A DNA stretch of 64,000 nt from Begonia masoniana (lineage: Eukaryota; Streptophyta; Magnoliopsida; Cucurbitales; Begoniaceae): the NCBI GenBank assembly GCA_022432975.1, contig CM039505.1, positions 22,079,338 through 22,143,337 of the forward strand, written 5' to 3'. Each line of letters opens with the position of its first letter. The stretch's first letter is position 1. Position numbers and translations under genes: made by a program. Under the pieces are notes generated by a model. The model saw nothing but the letters and a program-made list of their open reading frames with translations. It was not told where the DNA came from and did no database searches. This document shows, piece after piece, positions 36,701-46,789 of the stretch.

Positions 36701-37784
36701 TCTTTTGTGAAATCCATGCATAAATTCATTTTTCATAACATTTGTAAAACGATGATGCATGACAATAAAAGCGTAACATAAACATACAACGTGCGTACCA
36801 TCAAAACAATACAAACATAACCTACAAAACAACTAACCGTAAACTACCCAACCAAAGCATATAAACATAAATATCACCAAATAATCCTCAACATCAAAAT
36901 CGACTTATGGTGTAGGCCAATCAGCCACAGTAAGTCACTAGAACTTACCTGTCGTCCGTAGAAAGCCGAGCTCCGTCCATGAGCTTTGTTCACCTAGGCC
37001 AATCCACAATAATCATTATTAAAATCGATCCTAGGAGATCGAATTCCAAAGTCTAACGAAACTCCTAGCTAAAGGAAATTTTCCTAAAACTCTAATTAAG
37101 CTCATTCGGGCATTTCGTCAAGCAATTCGCGCTCGCAAATTACAAACCTCCATTAATAGAGTTTTCCATAACTTCTAATCTAACCAAACCTAATATTCAT
37201 CAATAATTTTACTAACTTTGTCCAATAACCACCAATACGTCCATTATATTCATAAATACGGTATACCTATCGATTTCAAACCCTAAATCACGTTTTTCAC
37301 AAAACACTAATTATTTAACTTCGTGAAAACTGAACAATAACCTTCCAAAACTATAGAATCATACCTAAGATCGGGATTGGAAAAGAAAACGTGAAGGATG
37401 GAGATTGTTCGGAAGAGCGTTGGTCGCCGATGTGAGGAATCGCCGCGAGAAGGAAAGAAATCGCCAGAGAGGGAGAGGGAGAGGGAGTTCGTGCGAAGCG
37501 TTCTGGAGGGAGGAGGGGTATTGTGATTTTTATTAAAAATTAACTTGTCAAATGACCATTTTGCCCTTTCTTTGATTTTCTATTTGTTTCGTCCTTTGTT
37601 TCGTTAATTAACTAACGATTCAGTTTTCTCTAAATTTCCTTAGTTCACCAATAACTCCAACTTATTATCTGGGCTTCATTAAAACTGTTCGTTTGCAAAA
37701 CGGACCTAATTTGACATATTTACAAAAATGTCATTATATACATCAAAATATTAAAAATCCCGTAAAACCGGGTTTTACAAGTGT

Positions 37785-38090
37785 AGATGTGAATCGGCTG
37801 ATGTCGAGTGCAGATGTTAAGTCAGTCGATGTTGACCGACCCTTAGTGTTTCGTTTCGTTTTTTTTAAACACTTAGACCATTTAGTTCCTATTCCTTCTT
37901 TGCTTTCTTGCAACACGTTTGGTTTATTTCTAAAGAGTTTTAAACGAGTTATGGGGAACGATCTCTGTTCATTTAGTGGATTTAATTTACAGTACAGTTT
38001 TAAAAAAATAAAAATAAAAATAATGAGTCTAGAATTAGATTTACGATCTTGATCATGAGTTACGGCCTGTTGGGTTTTCGGGTCGTGACA
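37785..38090 (+). mobile_element. Element F 3' LTR, segment 3 of 3
   Basis: After G the F LTR resumes with more GTCGATGTTGA-like repeats and ends GGGTCGTGACA at 38090. The following GCACG (38091-38095) would be the F target site; the matching copy lies outside the window. Confidence 0.8.
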
Positions 38091-38588
38091 GCACGTGCCA
38101 TTGAATGGAGGAACATGTAACTTAATGCTCATCAGATCCTCTAAGTCCTTTCGACGGTCGAGGCAAAAATTCTCTTCTTCGTCTAGAGTCCACTCATCCT
38201 CATCATGATAGTCCAAGCCTTGGAATCTCCTTCTTGGATTCTCGGGTCTCTCTCCCATTGGGTAAGGGTCATGGTCAGGAAATCTCCTTGGAGGGTGTTC
38301 GATTCTCCTAGGGTTCTCAAGTCTCATCATAGGCGTAGGCTCTCGAGAGGGTTCTCTAGAGTTTTTCTTGTTATGGGTCTCCATTATGTGTTGCATGCCA
38401 AGGGTGCAGTCTCGAAGTTGTTGGCCAAGATTGTTGACTTCTCCGCTAAGGCCATTTAGTTGCCCTTGCAAGCTGGACTCTCCTTCTTGAGGGATGTGAG
38501 TCTCTGATTGAGGAACTTCCTTACCCCAGTTCGGTTCTTGAGTCATATCTTGGTTTGGCTCTCGGTTGATCCAACTTCTAGTCTTCAT
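38091..38588 (-). pseudogene. Gag N-terminus of element H, cut by F
   Basis: The frame starts MKTRSWINREPNQ and is open for about 166 codons to the F LTR boundary; beyond that the frame reads LTR sequence. It has a coiled segment (residues ~40-70), an Arg/Pro-rich stretch (PRRIEHPPRRFPDHDP), an acidic stretch (DEDEWTLDEEE) and ends DLMSIKLHVPPFNGT. The phrase IKLxxPPFxG resembles the start of the capsid domain of several plant Ty3/gypsy Gags of a lineage different from A and B. The family assignment is tentative. The rest of the element lies to the left of F, outside the window. Confidence 0.6.
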
Positions 38589-39221
38589 GTGACTTTCTAA
38601 AGTTTTAGGAAAGAAATTTGATTAGGTTTAAGTTGATCCTAAGTATTAGGGAAGGAAAAGAATGCACTTAAATAAAGTATTTCCCTAAGTTAGATGATAT
38701 AATATGTAGGCTTCAATGTCCAAAAACAACCAATGACATCACAAACAAAAGACTATTTTTGGATTTAGTCAAAATAACATAAAACAACAAAAACAAACAC
38801 TAAAGCAAAAACAGTTTCATGCACGATTTGAGGTTCATTTTTCAGCATATTGAGGGTGCAAAATAATAGCCAATCATTTTTGGAAAAGTAAAAAGCAAAA
38901 GCAACAAGGCAAAAAGCAAAAAGTAAACAAAAGGCGAAACTTCTTTTAGCAAGTGTACTATCTACTTTTTTGTTTACCCAAAAATATGTTGTTTCTTCTT
39001 TTGCAGCATATCCCGAATAAAAATTAGCATTATAGTTAAGTCTTGGTTGATTTTAATCTGAACCAGTTGTGCTGCAAAATCGAGTTTCAAGCTTAAATAG
39101 CAGCAGCAAATCTGGAATTTTAAAACAGCAATTCTCGGTTTGCATAAAACCAATAGCAGGAATCGATTTGTAACTTCACTAATCATTAGATTTAAATTAC
39201 GTTTTCTTTAGGCACGACTAT
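38589..39221 (-). mobile_element. Element H leader upstream of gag
   Basis: This A-rich sequence on the 5' side of the H gag start has no recognised motif or ORF. It is probably untranslated leader; it joins an LTR-like TGTAACGAC at 39222. Confidence 0.45.
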
Positions 39222-39338
39222 TGTAACGACTTGTGACTTGGACATTACTAACGTGACTGTTCGTGAGACTTTATATAAAACGATCAAATCGTGTAAACTA
39301 CTTTTAGAAATCATCGTGGAAAAATGCAAAAAATGAAT
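39222..39338 (-). mobile_element. Truncated LTR terminus of element I (left copy)
   Basis: About 117 bp from TGTAACGACTTGTGAC match the first ~117 bp of the LTR at 39665. The remainder of this LTR and most of the element are missing, so a deletion joined the LTR tip to the leader of gag. Confidence 0.75.
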
Positions 39339-39664
39339 CTATCCCCACTCTGATCACTTGATCCTCCATGATTCGGATTTCCTTGTTCTTCCTTGTTAAT
39401 AAACCTTTCGATTATTTGAGATTGGCGGTCCACCAAATCTGTTAGTCAATCAATGGCATTGCTCATATCAGCTGGTTCTATCGGTGGATCTCTTCTTTGT
39501 CATCTATTCATTTTGTTAGTCCTAACAAATTTATAAATATAGTTAAGTACCAAACAATGAAGAATACATAAACATACTTACAGTTGATGAAGAATATCCA
39601 TGGTGCAGCTTGTGCTGTTAGGTAGTCTGCAGAAACGATTTTCACCTGGGCTCTGATACCACAC
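39339..39664 (-). pseudogene. Element I gag start and leader remnant
   Basis: On the minus strand a decayed Gag start (ATG at about 39514; in-frame stops; recognisable LTDLVDRQSQ-like text) is followed upstream by the 60-nt intron-like segment 39522-39581 (GTAAGTATG to TTTGTTAG) and a PBS at 39649-39661. It contains only the first ~55 codons. Confidence 0.7.
39649..39661 (-). promoter_or_regulatory. Primer binding site of I
   Basis: On the minus strand TGGTATCAGAGCC lies three bases from the LTR edge. Confidence 0.9.
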
Positions 39665-41221
39665 TGTAACGACCCGTGACTCGGACGTTACTAACATGAC
39701 TGTTCATGAGACTTTATATAAAACGTTCAAAACGTGTAAACTTATTTTAGAAATCAGCGTAGCAAAATGCAAAAAAATTTCTCGAAAATACTTTTTTTTT
39801 CCTACACAAACCGGTCGACACTTGCTATCACCGGTCGACACCTGGAGGTTCTAGTCGACGTCCACATACAGTGGTCGACACTTAAATCGGCTCGGGTTGC
39901 GTCTCTTTGTAACTTCGGTCAACACTTAAGGAAAGGGTTGACACCTCATTTGCCTATGTTTTCTATCTGAACAGTGGCCGATCGACACTCATAAGCGTGG
40001 TCGACACCTATTTCATCTCGGGTTGCAACTTTTTGCAACTTCAGTTGACACCTGGTAAAAACGGTCGACAACTATTTCGTCTCAGGTTGCAACTCTTTGC
40101 AACTTCGGTTGACACCTGGTAAAAACGGTCGACACCTTGCTCAATTGACACACTCAAGGGTCGACACCTTCGATCATTTAAACACTGACTGGTCGACACC
40201 CCTGTATTTTGGTCAACACTTTCTTCACTAACCACTATCAACCTTAAATGACACTCTAAACCATTCGGAAAAATGGACAATATAATGCCTAAAATGATTA
40301 AAACCTAAAACCTGTGATTTCAAACCACATTCATTCCAGACAGTTCCCAAATATTTTCTACATCAAAACGATTTCTATTTTCATAATACATAGCGGAAGT
40401 CCCAAAGTACAACCCATTTTCAACTAAGTTTAAAACAACTTTGGAACCTTAACAAATCTGTGGTTTCAAAAAGGTTCAAAACTGTTTAACTATACACATA
40501 TACCAAAATACCTTCAACTTGCCCAAAGGTCAAATCACCCCAACAACTACAAGCGCACCCCGTGGACGTGCATCGCCAACTACTCTGTCAGTCATCTTAA
40601 GGATCAACATCCTCACTTGCTATAATGTCACCTACACCACAAAGTAAACTAATGAGCCTAATGCTCAGTAAGTGATGTAATTAAAAGAAAATGCAAACAT
40701 GCTCATGATTATGCTATGTTGTTCATAAAACATGCAGCTGAATCTGTTCTTTATTTTCTTGCATAACATGAGTCATTGGGGTCCTGATTCTAGAGGAGAG
40801 ATGGTCTTACTGATGTCAACCTAGCGGGACGACCAACTCACTCTAGGGGAAGTGGCATGACACATCTGATGGTCCTTCTGACGGGACGGCCAAACTCAGT
40901 TCCCTACCCACAATGACTATTTACGTTTTTTACTGTACTGTGTTCTTTTGCTCTTGTTTACATGAAAACATATGCATAAAAATCGTTTTCTATGCGTTGA
41001 AAAACATGATGCATAGATGCATGTCACATACACATATCCTTGAATGCAGTAAGCGTAAAATAAACTGGTAAACAAATCATCAAGTAAATAACCAACTAGC
41101 ATAATTAAACTAACTCACAACCTAAATTTCTACGAGAACCAAAACTCTCAAACTAATATCTCTAAAATCCACCTTCTAGCCATTAATCTCCTAACTCTTT
41201 GTGATGTAGGCCAATCGGCCA
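39665..41221 (-). mobile_element. Element I 5' LTR, truncated
   Basis: It begins (plus strand) TGTAACGACCCGTGAC and follows the family landmarks as far as GATGTAGGCCAATCGGCC, where it is fused to J sequence at about 41222. About 1557 bp remain; the part with the micro-exon and U3 is lost. It contains the GGTCGACACC array. Confidence 0.82.
39810..40215. repeat. GGTCGACACC array in LTR I
   Basis: At least ten GGTCGACACY or GGTTGACACY motifs occur with a longer unit containing CTCAGGTTGCAACT. The unit resembles, in inverted orientation, the 73-bp repeat of D (GTGTCGACCGAACTTACAAAG). Confidence 0.85.
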
Positions 41222-41763
41222 AGAAGCTGAAGCAGACTGGCTCAGGTTGCGGACTATATTCGGAAATTTGAAGCATTATCTCGATTTGCACCACGTTTAA
41301 TGAGCGACAACGAAGACAAGGTGCACCAATTCATGGATGGGCTAAATCTGAAAATTTGGAAGAAGAGGCAAGTTGAACCCTTGTTATGTGGGGCCATTCC
41401 CTATTTTGAAGAGGATCGGGAGGTTAGCTTACCAATTGCAGCTTTCAGTGTCGATGGAAGGAATCCACAACGTGTTTCACGTATCCATGCTTCGGAAGTG
41501 CGTGTGTGACCCGTCACATGTCGTAGAAGTATGAGAGATCGAGGTACAGCCAACACTGACCTATGTGGAGAGGCCAGTGCGGATTCTAGAGTCCTCTATC
41601 AAAGTATTGCGCAATAAAGAGATCCCACTGGTGAAAGTCCTATGGCGGAACCATGACGTAGAGGAAGCTACTTGGGAGAGACAGCAGGGTATGATGTCTA
41701 AGTATCCTGAACTGTTTGTATAATCAAATTTTGAGGACAAAAATTTAATTAAGGTGGATGGAA
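41222..41763 (+). pseudogene. Element J remnant: gag fused to integrase end/chromodomain
   Basis: From 41226 the text reads LKQTGS, a one-base shift, then [18 protein letters not shown]...DGLNLKIWKK, matching A residues ~152-198. At about 41370-41385 it jumps to the C-terminal part of Pol (decayed [10 protein letters not shown] region), and from about 41535 a clean chromodomain (ILESSIKVL...EATWERQ) runs to TAA at 41721-41723. PR, RT, RNase H and most of integrase are deleted. AAGGTGGATGGAA (41751-41763) is the polypurine tract. Confidence 0.85.
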
Positions 41764-43876
41764 TGTAACACCCAGTTTTACGGGATTTTATTTATTCCAA
41801 TATAAAATAGCATTTTTGTAAATATGTCAAATGAAATCCATTTTGCGAACGGAAAGTTTTAATGGAGCTCTAACAATAAATTGGAATTTATGGTGAAATA
41901 AGAAAATTTAGAGAAACCGGATTGTTAGTTAATTAATGAGACAAGAAGAAAATTTATAGAAAATCAAATGGAGGGGTAAATTGGTAATTTGGCAAGTCAA
42001 TTTTTATTAAAAATCACAAACCTCTCTTTTCTTCCTCAACACTTCACGCAAATCTCCTTTTTCTCTCAACCCTCATCGACGATTTTCCTTCTCCACGGCG
42101 ACTTTCACTTCAACATCAGCCAACGCTCCTCCGATCGTTAGTTGTTCTTCATGTTTTCTTCTCCAATCACGACCCTATGTAAGATTCTATCGTTTTCAGA
42201 CGATAGATTTCGATTTCTAGAGTTTGAACTATTAGGGTTTTGTTTAGGGTTTTGTGAAATAGTCAGTTTTTGTTAGAAATGGTATTTATTGCAAAATTTG
42301 GTGGTTGGAAGTTTTAAAAACTCAATTAATGGAGGTCTAGGGATTCACGAGCACGAATTGCTCGAGGAAATGCCCCAATGAGCTAAAATAGAGTTTTAGG
42401 AGAAATTTTCGTTAGCCAGGAGTTTTGTTTGACCTTTAGCACGATATATATTGAACTTAGCCCTAATGACGGAACGGTGGAATGTTTTAGGTGACGAAGC
42501 TCGAAACGAGGTGTGAGAATTGCAAGGGACGAGAGGTAAGTCTTCGTGACTCGTTTGGCCGATTGGCCTACACTGTAAGAGTAGTTGTTGATCGAGGTCT
42601 TGGTGAACTAGGGTGTTTTGGGAGATAGGATGGGTAGCTAGGGCTTTTACGGTTATAGAATGCTCGTTCTAAGTTTTATTTACTGTTTCGTGTTTATTGT
42701 ATGTTTATTTCATCGCTTATACTCATGCATGCGTCATTGTTTCCAAAGAGCATGAAAATGAATTCCGCATATGTTTTCATGAAAAATGAAACGGCTAATG
42801 AAAAGATAAGAATGCACGTAAGCACGGTCACGTCGGGGAGGTGGTTCAGACATGGTTGTCCGATAGATGAAGCATGTTTTCCCCCGGGTAGATGAAAGGG
42901 GCTACCAAACTGCCGGATGTGTCATTTTGATCTACTGAGAGCGAACTCCCGGTGACATCCCGCTATGTAACTAAATGAATAAAATGACTACATGATTTCT
43001 AAACGGCATGCATAACACGCATTTTTATTTACGTAGATTTACTGAGCCTTTAGCTCATAGGTTATTTCTATGGTGGGAGTGCGCTGACACAGTCGACGCT
43101 ATTTTGACCCGTGGGGGAAAGTTGTATAGGTATTTTGGGTGTGTTAGAGTTAGATGACTCATTTTAGGATGCTTGGTAACTGGATTGATAATGTATAGTG
43201 TTTTGGTGGATTGATAGTATTTTGTTGTGTTTTTGATATTTTCAAACAGAGGGAAATGTTCAGTTTTTAAACGGATCCAAGCGGGTTGTTTTTATAAAAT
43301 TCACTACATTTTCTTAGTAGTTCTGAGTAGTTTTGGCGATTGATGAAGTGGGGAATTTTATGAGGATAATTAGTGTTTACGTTAAAATTGTGTTTGGGTG
43401 TTAAATGATGAAGAGAAATGGGTGAAGGAAGAGTTGTGTGAAGTGTATGTGCAGGGTGTGGGAGCGTGAAGGAAAGGAGAAGGCAACTCTCTGGATTCAA
43501 AATCCAGAGAGTTTGCCGATCGATCGCCATGGAGGGCAATCGATCGGCAATAAGTAGGCGCCTCTCTGGTTAATTACAGAGAGGTAGCCGATCGATCCCT
43601 GATGAGGGCGATCGATTGGCTATGGGGAGAAAGAAAGGGGCGATCGATTGTCTGGCGTGAAATCACCACAGTCGATCGATCGGCTGAAAAGGCCGATCGA
43701 TCGGCCATGCAATTTAGGCACAGTTGCCCTTTTTGCCCTTGGTTCCTTTGGCCGATTGGTTCTCCTATTTTAATATATTTTCTTTAAATGGATTTGAGGA
43801 TGTTTTTAATTGATTTAAAGGTTTAAAAAGAAAAATTTTCAAAGGAATTTAAGGGATAGGTCTAAGGGTCGTTACA
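41764..43876 (+). mobile_element. Element J LTR
   Basis: The 2113-bp LTR runs from TGTAACACCC to GGTCGTTACA. It has one U3 module, first donor-like CTATGTAAGA (about 42175-42184), micro-exon 42491-42535, GGCCGATTGGCC stem at 42557, and a palindrome cluster at 43484-43740. The left flank is the J interior, so this is J's 3' LTR. The right flank begins with a PBS, so it also sits like a 5' LTR. Confidence 0.88.
43484..43740. repeat. CGATCGATCG and CTCTCTGG hairpin cluster in LTR J
   Basis: CTCTCTGGATTCAAAATCCAGAGAG-type inverted pairs alternate with CCGATCGATCGG or one-base variants (about eight sites). Both motif types also occur in LTR G; the CTCTCTGG type occurs in B and L. Confidence 0.88.
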
Positions 43877-44326
43877 GTTATGGTATCAGAGCCTGTACCC
43901 AACTGAAAATGTGGCCAACGAGGACGTTGGGCCCCCGAGGGGGGGTGATTGTGATGACCCGAATGTGTAAGTATGTGCACGATGGCTGCACGAACTGGAA
44001 CCCGGATGGCGGTACGACCGCGCGGGCGAACCGGAAGGTGACAGGTCGTAAAAAGGGGGTCGTCACAATCCCACATCGCTTGGGGAAGTAGGTGGAAATG
44101 AAACATATGTAAAGAGACCCTCCCAAGATAGCAAGACGCGTTTTGGAGCACAATTGGCAACGAATCCCATAAGAACTCTGAAGTTAAAAGTGCTTCAGCG
44201 AGAGTAGTACCAGATTGGGTGACCGACTGGGAAGTTCTCACCAAACAAAGCCGTGAGGGGAGGATATTTGGCTACGACCTAATCCCTAGAGCGGACAATA
44301 TCTTGCTAGGAAGAGGAGTCGTTACA
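43877..44326 (+). mobile_element. Cassandra-like TRIM segment: PBS, short interior, PPT and LTR
   Basis: After the J LTR, TGGTATCAGAGCC (43881-43893) begins a ~65-bp interior rich in CGAGGACGTTGGGCCCCCGA and a G-rich tract (GAGGGGGGGTGAT), then an LTR-like block starting TGTGATGACC (43950) and ending GTCGTTACA (44326). The block contains ATCCCACATCG and 5S rRNA-derived sequence. This layout matches terminal-repeat retrotransposons in miniature of the Cassandra type. Only one TRIM LTR is present and no target duplication was found, so the junctions may be recombinant. 43950-44067 has its own TGTGATGACCC/GGGGGTCGTCACA ends and may be a separate small insertion. Confidence 0.65.
44161..44239 (+). 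other. 5S rRNA-derived sequence in the TRIM LTR
   Basis: From AATCCCATAAGAACTC through GCGAGAGTAGTAC to GGGTGACCGACTGGGAAGTT the text follows the 3' two-thirds of plant 5S rRNA with a few changes, including the internal pol III control region. The 5' third is not recognisable, so it is not a functional 5S gene. Confidence 0.88.
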
Positions 44327-44682
44327 GAACCAGATAGTGAAGAGCAACCTTCTACGATTTCAGGTACAGTTTTAATTGATAATGTTGTTGCTTATACATT
44401 GATTGACTTAGGCGCTACGCACTCGTTTATTTCTATGGCCTTCGTGGTTAAGTTAAATTTGTTGCCTATGCCTGCTGAGCATTTTTATGTTGTTATGTTA
44501 CCGTCTGGAGAGTATTTACACTCGGACCAAGTAGTACGAGATTGTATAGTATCTGTGGGACATAATAGGATGTCTGTTGATCTTATAATCATCAGCATGA
44601 TAGGTTATGATCTTATATTGGAATGGACTAGTTATTTAGGCATTTTTCCACTATTGATTGTAGATCAAGAACAGTCTGTTTC
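44327..44682 (+). pseudogene. Element K protease region, part 1
   Basis: The open frame reads EEQPSTISGTVLIDNVVAYTLIDLGATHSF and continues through SGEYLHSDQ and YDLILEW to 44682, where B is inserted. It aligns with A residues ~350-480 (Gag end and aspartic protease). The catalytic DTG is DLG here, which should abolish activity. Gag upstream is missing; TRIM sequence takes its place. The coding continues at 60748. Confidence 0.85.
44678..44682. repeat. Left target-site duplication of B (GTTTC)
   Basis: GTTTC is repeated at 60743-60747, directly after the right LTR of B. Confidence 0.95.
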
Positions 44683-44934
44683 TGTAACACCCCTAATACT
44701 GTACCTATTTACCCGTACAAATTTTTCATTTTATACTTTTTACTTTTCAATGCTTTAAATAAAAAACTTAATGCGGAATCTAAACTGAAGTTGAAATTAG
44801 AACTGAAATCGGAATTAAAACTAAACTTTAAAAGCATTTAAAACAAAACCGTTAATAAATAATTAAAACTAAAACATTTAATGAAACTTAAAATAAAACA
44901 ATCAAAAGAAGGGAGGGCAGAATCGGAATTCTGC

Positions 44935-45180
44935 CCTCGTGAATGGGGCAGCGCACGGTCGCTGCCCTATGCAGCAACCAGTCGCTGCACACAGCAGCGA
45001 CTTCGCTCTCTGGAAATTTTTGAGATTTCCAGAGAGCAACCGACCTTTTTACTCTAACATTTTCGCCTCTCTAGAACGTGATTCCAGAGAGCAGAATTCA
45101 ACATTTTCCCTCTATCCTTCCTGCTCCACAATTTCCTCAATTAGCTCTCTGGAATCCTGAATTCCAGAGAGCAAATTTCT
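44935..45180. repeat. GCAGCGA and CTCTCTGGAA hairpin cluster (B 3' LTR)
   Basis: GGTCGCTGC, GCAGCGAC and three CTCTCTGGAA...TTCCAGAGAGC inverted pairs are present. The sister LTR (58353-58680) has a longer GCAGCGACC part. Confidence 0.9.
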
Positions 45181-45428
45181 GTTACTTCACGCCAAAGATC
45201 ACCACAATTCACAACCTAAACTCAACCAATTAATACATAATCTAAACTCAATCGACTCGTGTCAGACTTTACGAAGTCCAACTGCGTGGATAGCTCTAAA
45301 AACCGAGCTATCAGTATCAACCTAAAAACAATTCATAACACTTAATTTAAACAACCAAACAGTTCCAGAATTTCTATAACGTTTAAATAACGGTTCTAAA
45401 CCAAAACATTTTATAACGTTCATCAACA

Positions 45429-45433
45429 GTTTA
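45429..45433. repeat. Left target-site duplication of L (GTTTA)
   Basis: GTTTA at 45429-45433 is repeated at 51615-51619; the intact site is seen in the other B LTR (AACAGTTTAAACC near 58929). Confidence 0.95.
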
Positions 45434-45796
45434 TGTAATATCCGGCTTGTACGGATTTCAGATATAATATATTATATTGTTATTTCATTTTATAATGGCA
45501 TTTTTGGTAAATATGTCAAATCAGGTCCATTTTACGAAAAGAAGGCGTCATTACGATCCTAACGATTAATAGGAATTTTAAGGAAATTATGGGAATTTTC
45601 GGAGATTAAACGCTATATTCCGAGTAATTACCTTTATCGTAAAGTAAATGACGTTTTAATAAAAATAGTAAACGAGGTCCAAATTGCAAACGGACAGTTT
45701 TGTTAAATCCCAAATAACGAGTTGGGCTTATTGGCGAAATAAGGAGATTTGGGGAAACCGAATAGCTGGACGATTGACGAACCGAAAGAAGAAATC

Positions 45797-45806
45797 TATA
45801 TAAAAA
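45797..45806 (+). promoter_or_regulatory. TATA box of LTR L
   Basis: TATATAAAAA lies about 360 bp into the LTR, upstream of AAAGAAGGGCAAAA and the CT-rich leader. B has a related ATATAAAAAT at the equivalent place. The duplicated leader has GATATAAAAAC at about 49195-49205. Confidence 0.65.
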
Positions 45807-46398
45807 CTAAAGAAGGGCAAAATCGTCAATTAGCATTTAATTAAGTGATTATTACTTAAAGGCAAAAAGCCTTAACGATTTTCATTTGAAAATCGATCCA
45901 GAGAGCAAAAACCCTCGCGAAACCCTCTCTGCCAGCCGCCGACGATTTCACGATCCGACTCCGTTTCTCCTCCCGTTCGTTCCGTTTCTTTCACGGTTTC
46001 TCCTCCTCTCGCAACTCTCGGTATGTACCTTTAATCTTGAGCTTTTATTTCGACGTTTGTAGCGTTTTCGACAAACTAGGGTTTCGGTAAATTTCGATAA
46101 AAATGTCGATTTAGGGCGCCTAATTAATTGGTTAGCCGTGATTAAGTATATGTTGCATGTATTTGACGTTATTGGACGAAGTTAGAACGATTTGTGAAAA
46201 ATGTTAGAAATCGAGAAAATTCGAGAATTTAGGGTAAACTCGTATTTTGGATTTTCAAGAGCCGAGAGTAGATCTCTCGATAATGTAGTACAATGAATCG
46301 AATTATAGCTTTAGGAAGTTCTTAGTTAAGGTTTTGACAATTTGGACGTTTTATAACTTAAATTCGTTTTAAAACGTCAATATTGTGTTTTACTTCAG

Positions 46399-46443
46399 AC
46401 AAACATCGCTCGTGGACGGAGCTTGAGCTGCTTTGGTCACGAG
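46399..46443 (+). other. Putative 45-nt micro-exon in LTR L, first copy
   Basis: It is bounded by GTTTTACTTCAG and CACGAG/GTAAGT. The second copy is at 49803-49847. The stem GGCCGATTGGCC begins 22 nt after the donor (46466; second copy near 49869). Confidence 0.6.
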
Positions 46444-46789
46444 GTAAGTTCTCGTGATCTTCTTTGGCCGATTGGCCTACACCATACGTCGAACGTCGTC
46501 TCGAGGATTTGGTGACGCACTAGTTTATATTGCTTTGGTTGGGTAGCTAGGATTATTTGTTTTATAGATTAGGTTTACAGTCTTTGATGGTATATGTTAT
46601 TGCTTGTTTACAGTATGATATTGAACTGTTCATGCATCACTGGTTGTACAGAAAAGCATGAAAACGACGTTTCCGCAAAGAGTTTTAAAGATAACGTAAA
46701 TATTGCATCGCCGAAAGGCCTATCGTTCATTCGGCCGTAAGGCTTAGTGATCATTGGCCGTAAGGCTTATTGTGTATTGGCCGAAAGGC

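Larger units (their letters stand above)
35284..37779 (-). mobile_element. Solo LTR G (2496 bp)
   Basis: Plus-strand ends are TGTAGTGTCCCC and GGGTTTTACA, with AGTGT at 35279-35283 and 37780-37784. There is no interior. On the minus strand: micro-exon-like block 36949-36993, wobble-paired stem GGCTGATTGGCC (36915-36926), an AGTCGTCTCATTTC repeat at about 36555-36700, and a 50-bp repeat plus hairpins at 35581-35970. Confidence 0.92.

Noticed and set aside
37743..38090. C-terminal 115 codons of the 281-codon minus-strand ORF
   Set aside because: This part is F LTR sequence read in frame after the insertion point at 38090; only the first 166 codons belong to element H gag.
44161..44239. A functional 5S rRNA gene
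   Set aside because: The 5' third is missing, there are several substitutions, and the block is embedded in a TRIM LTR. It is a 5S-derived retrotransposon part.
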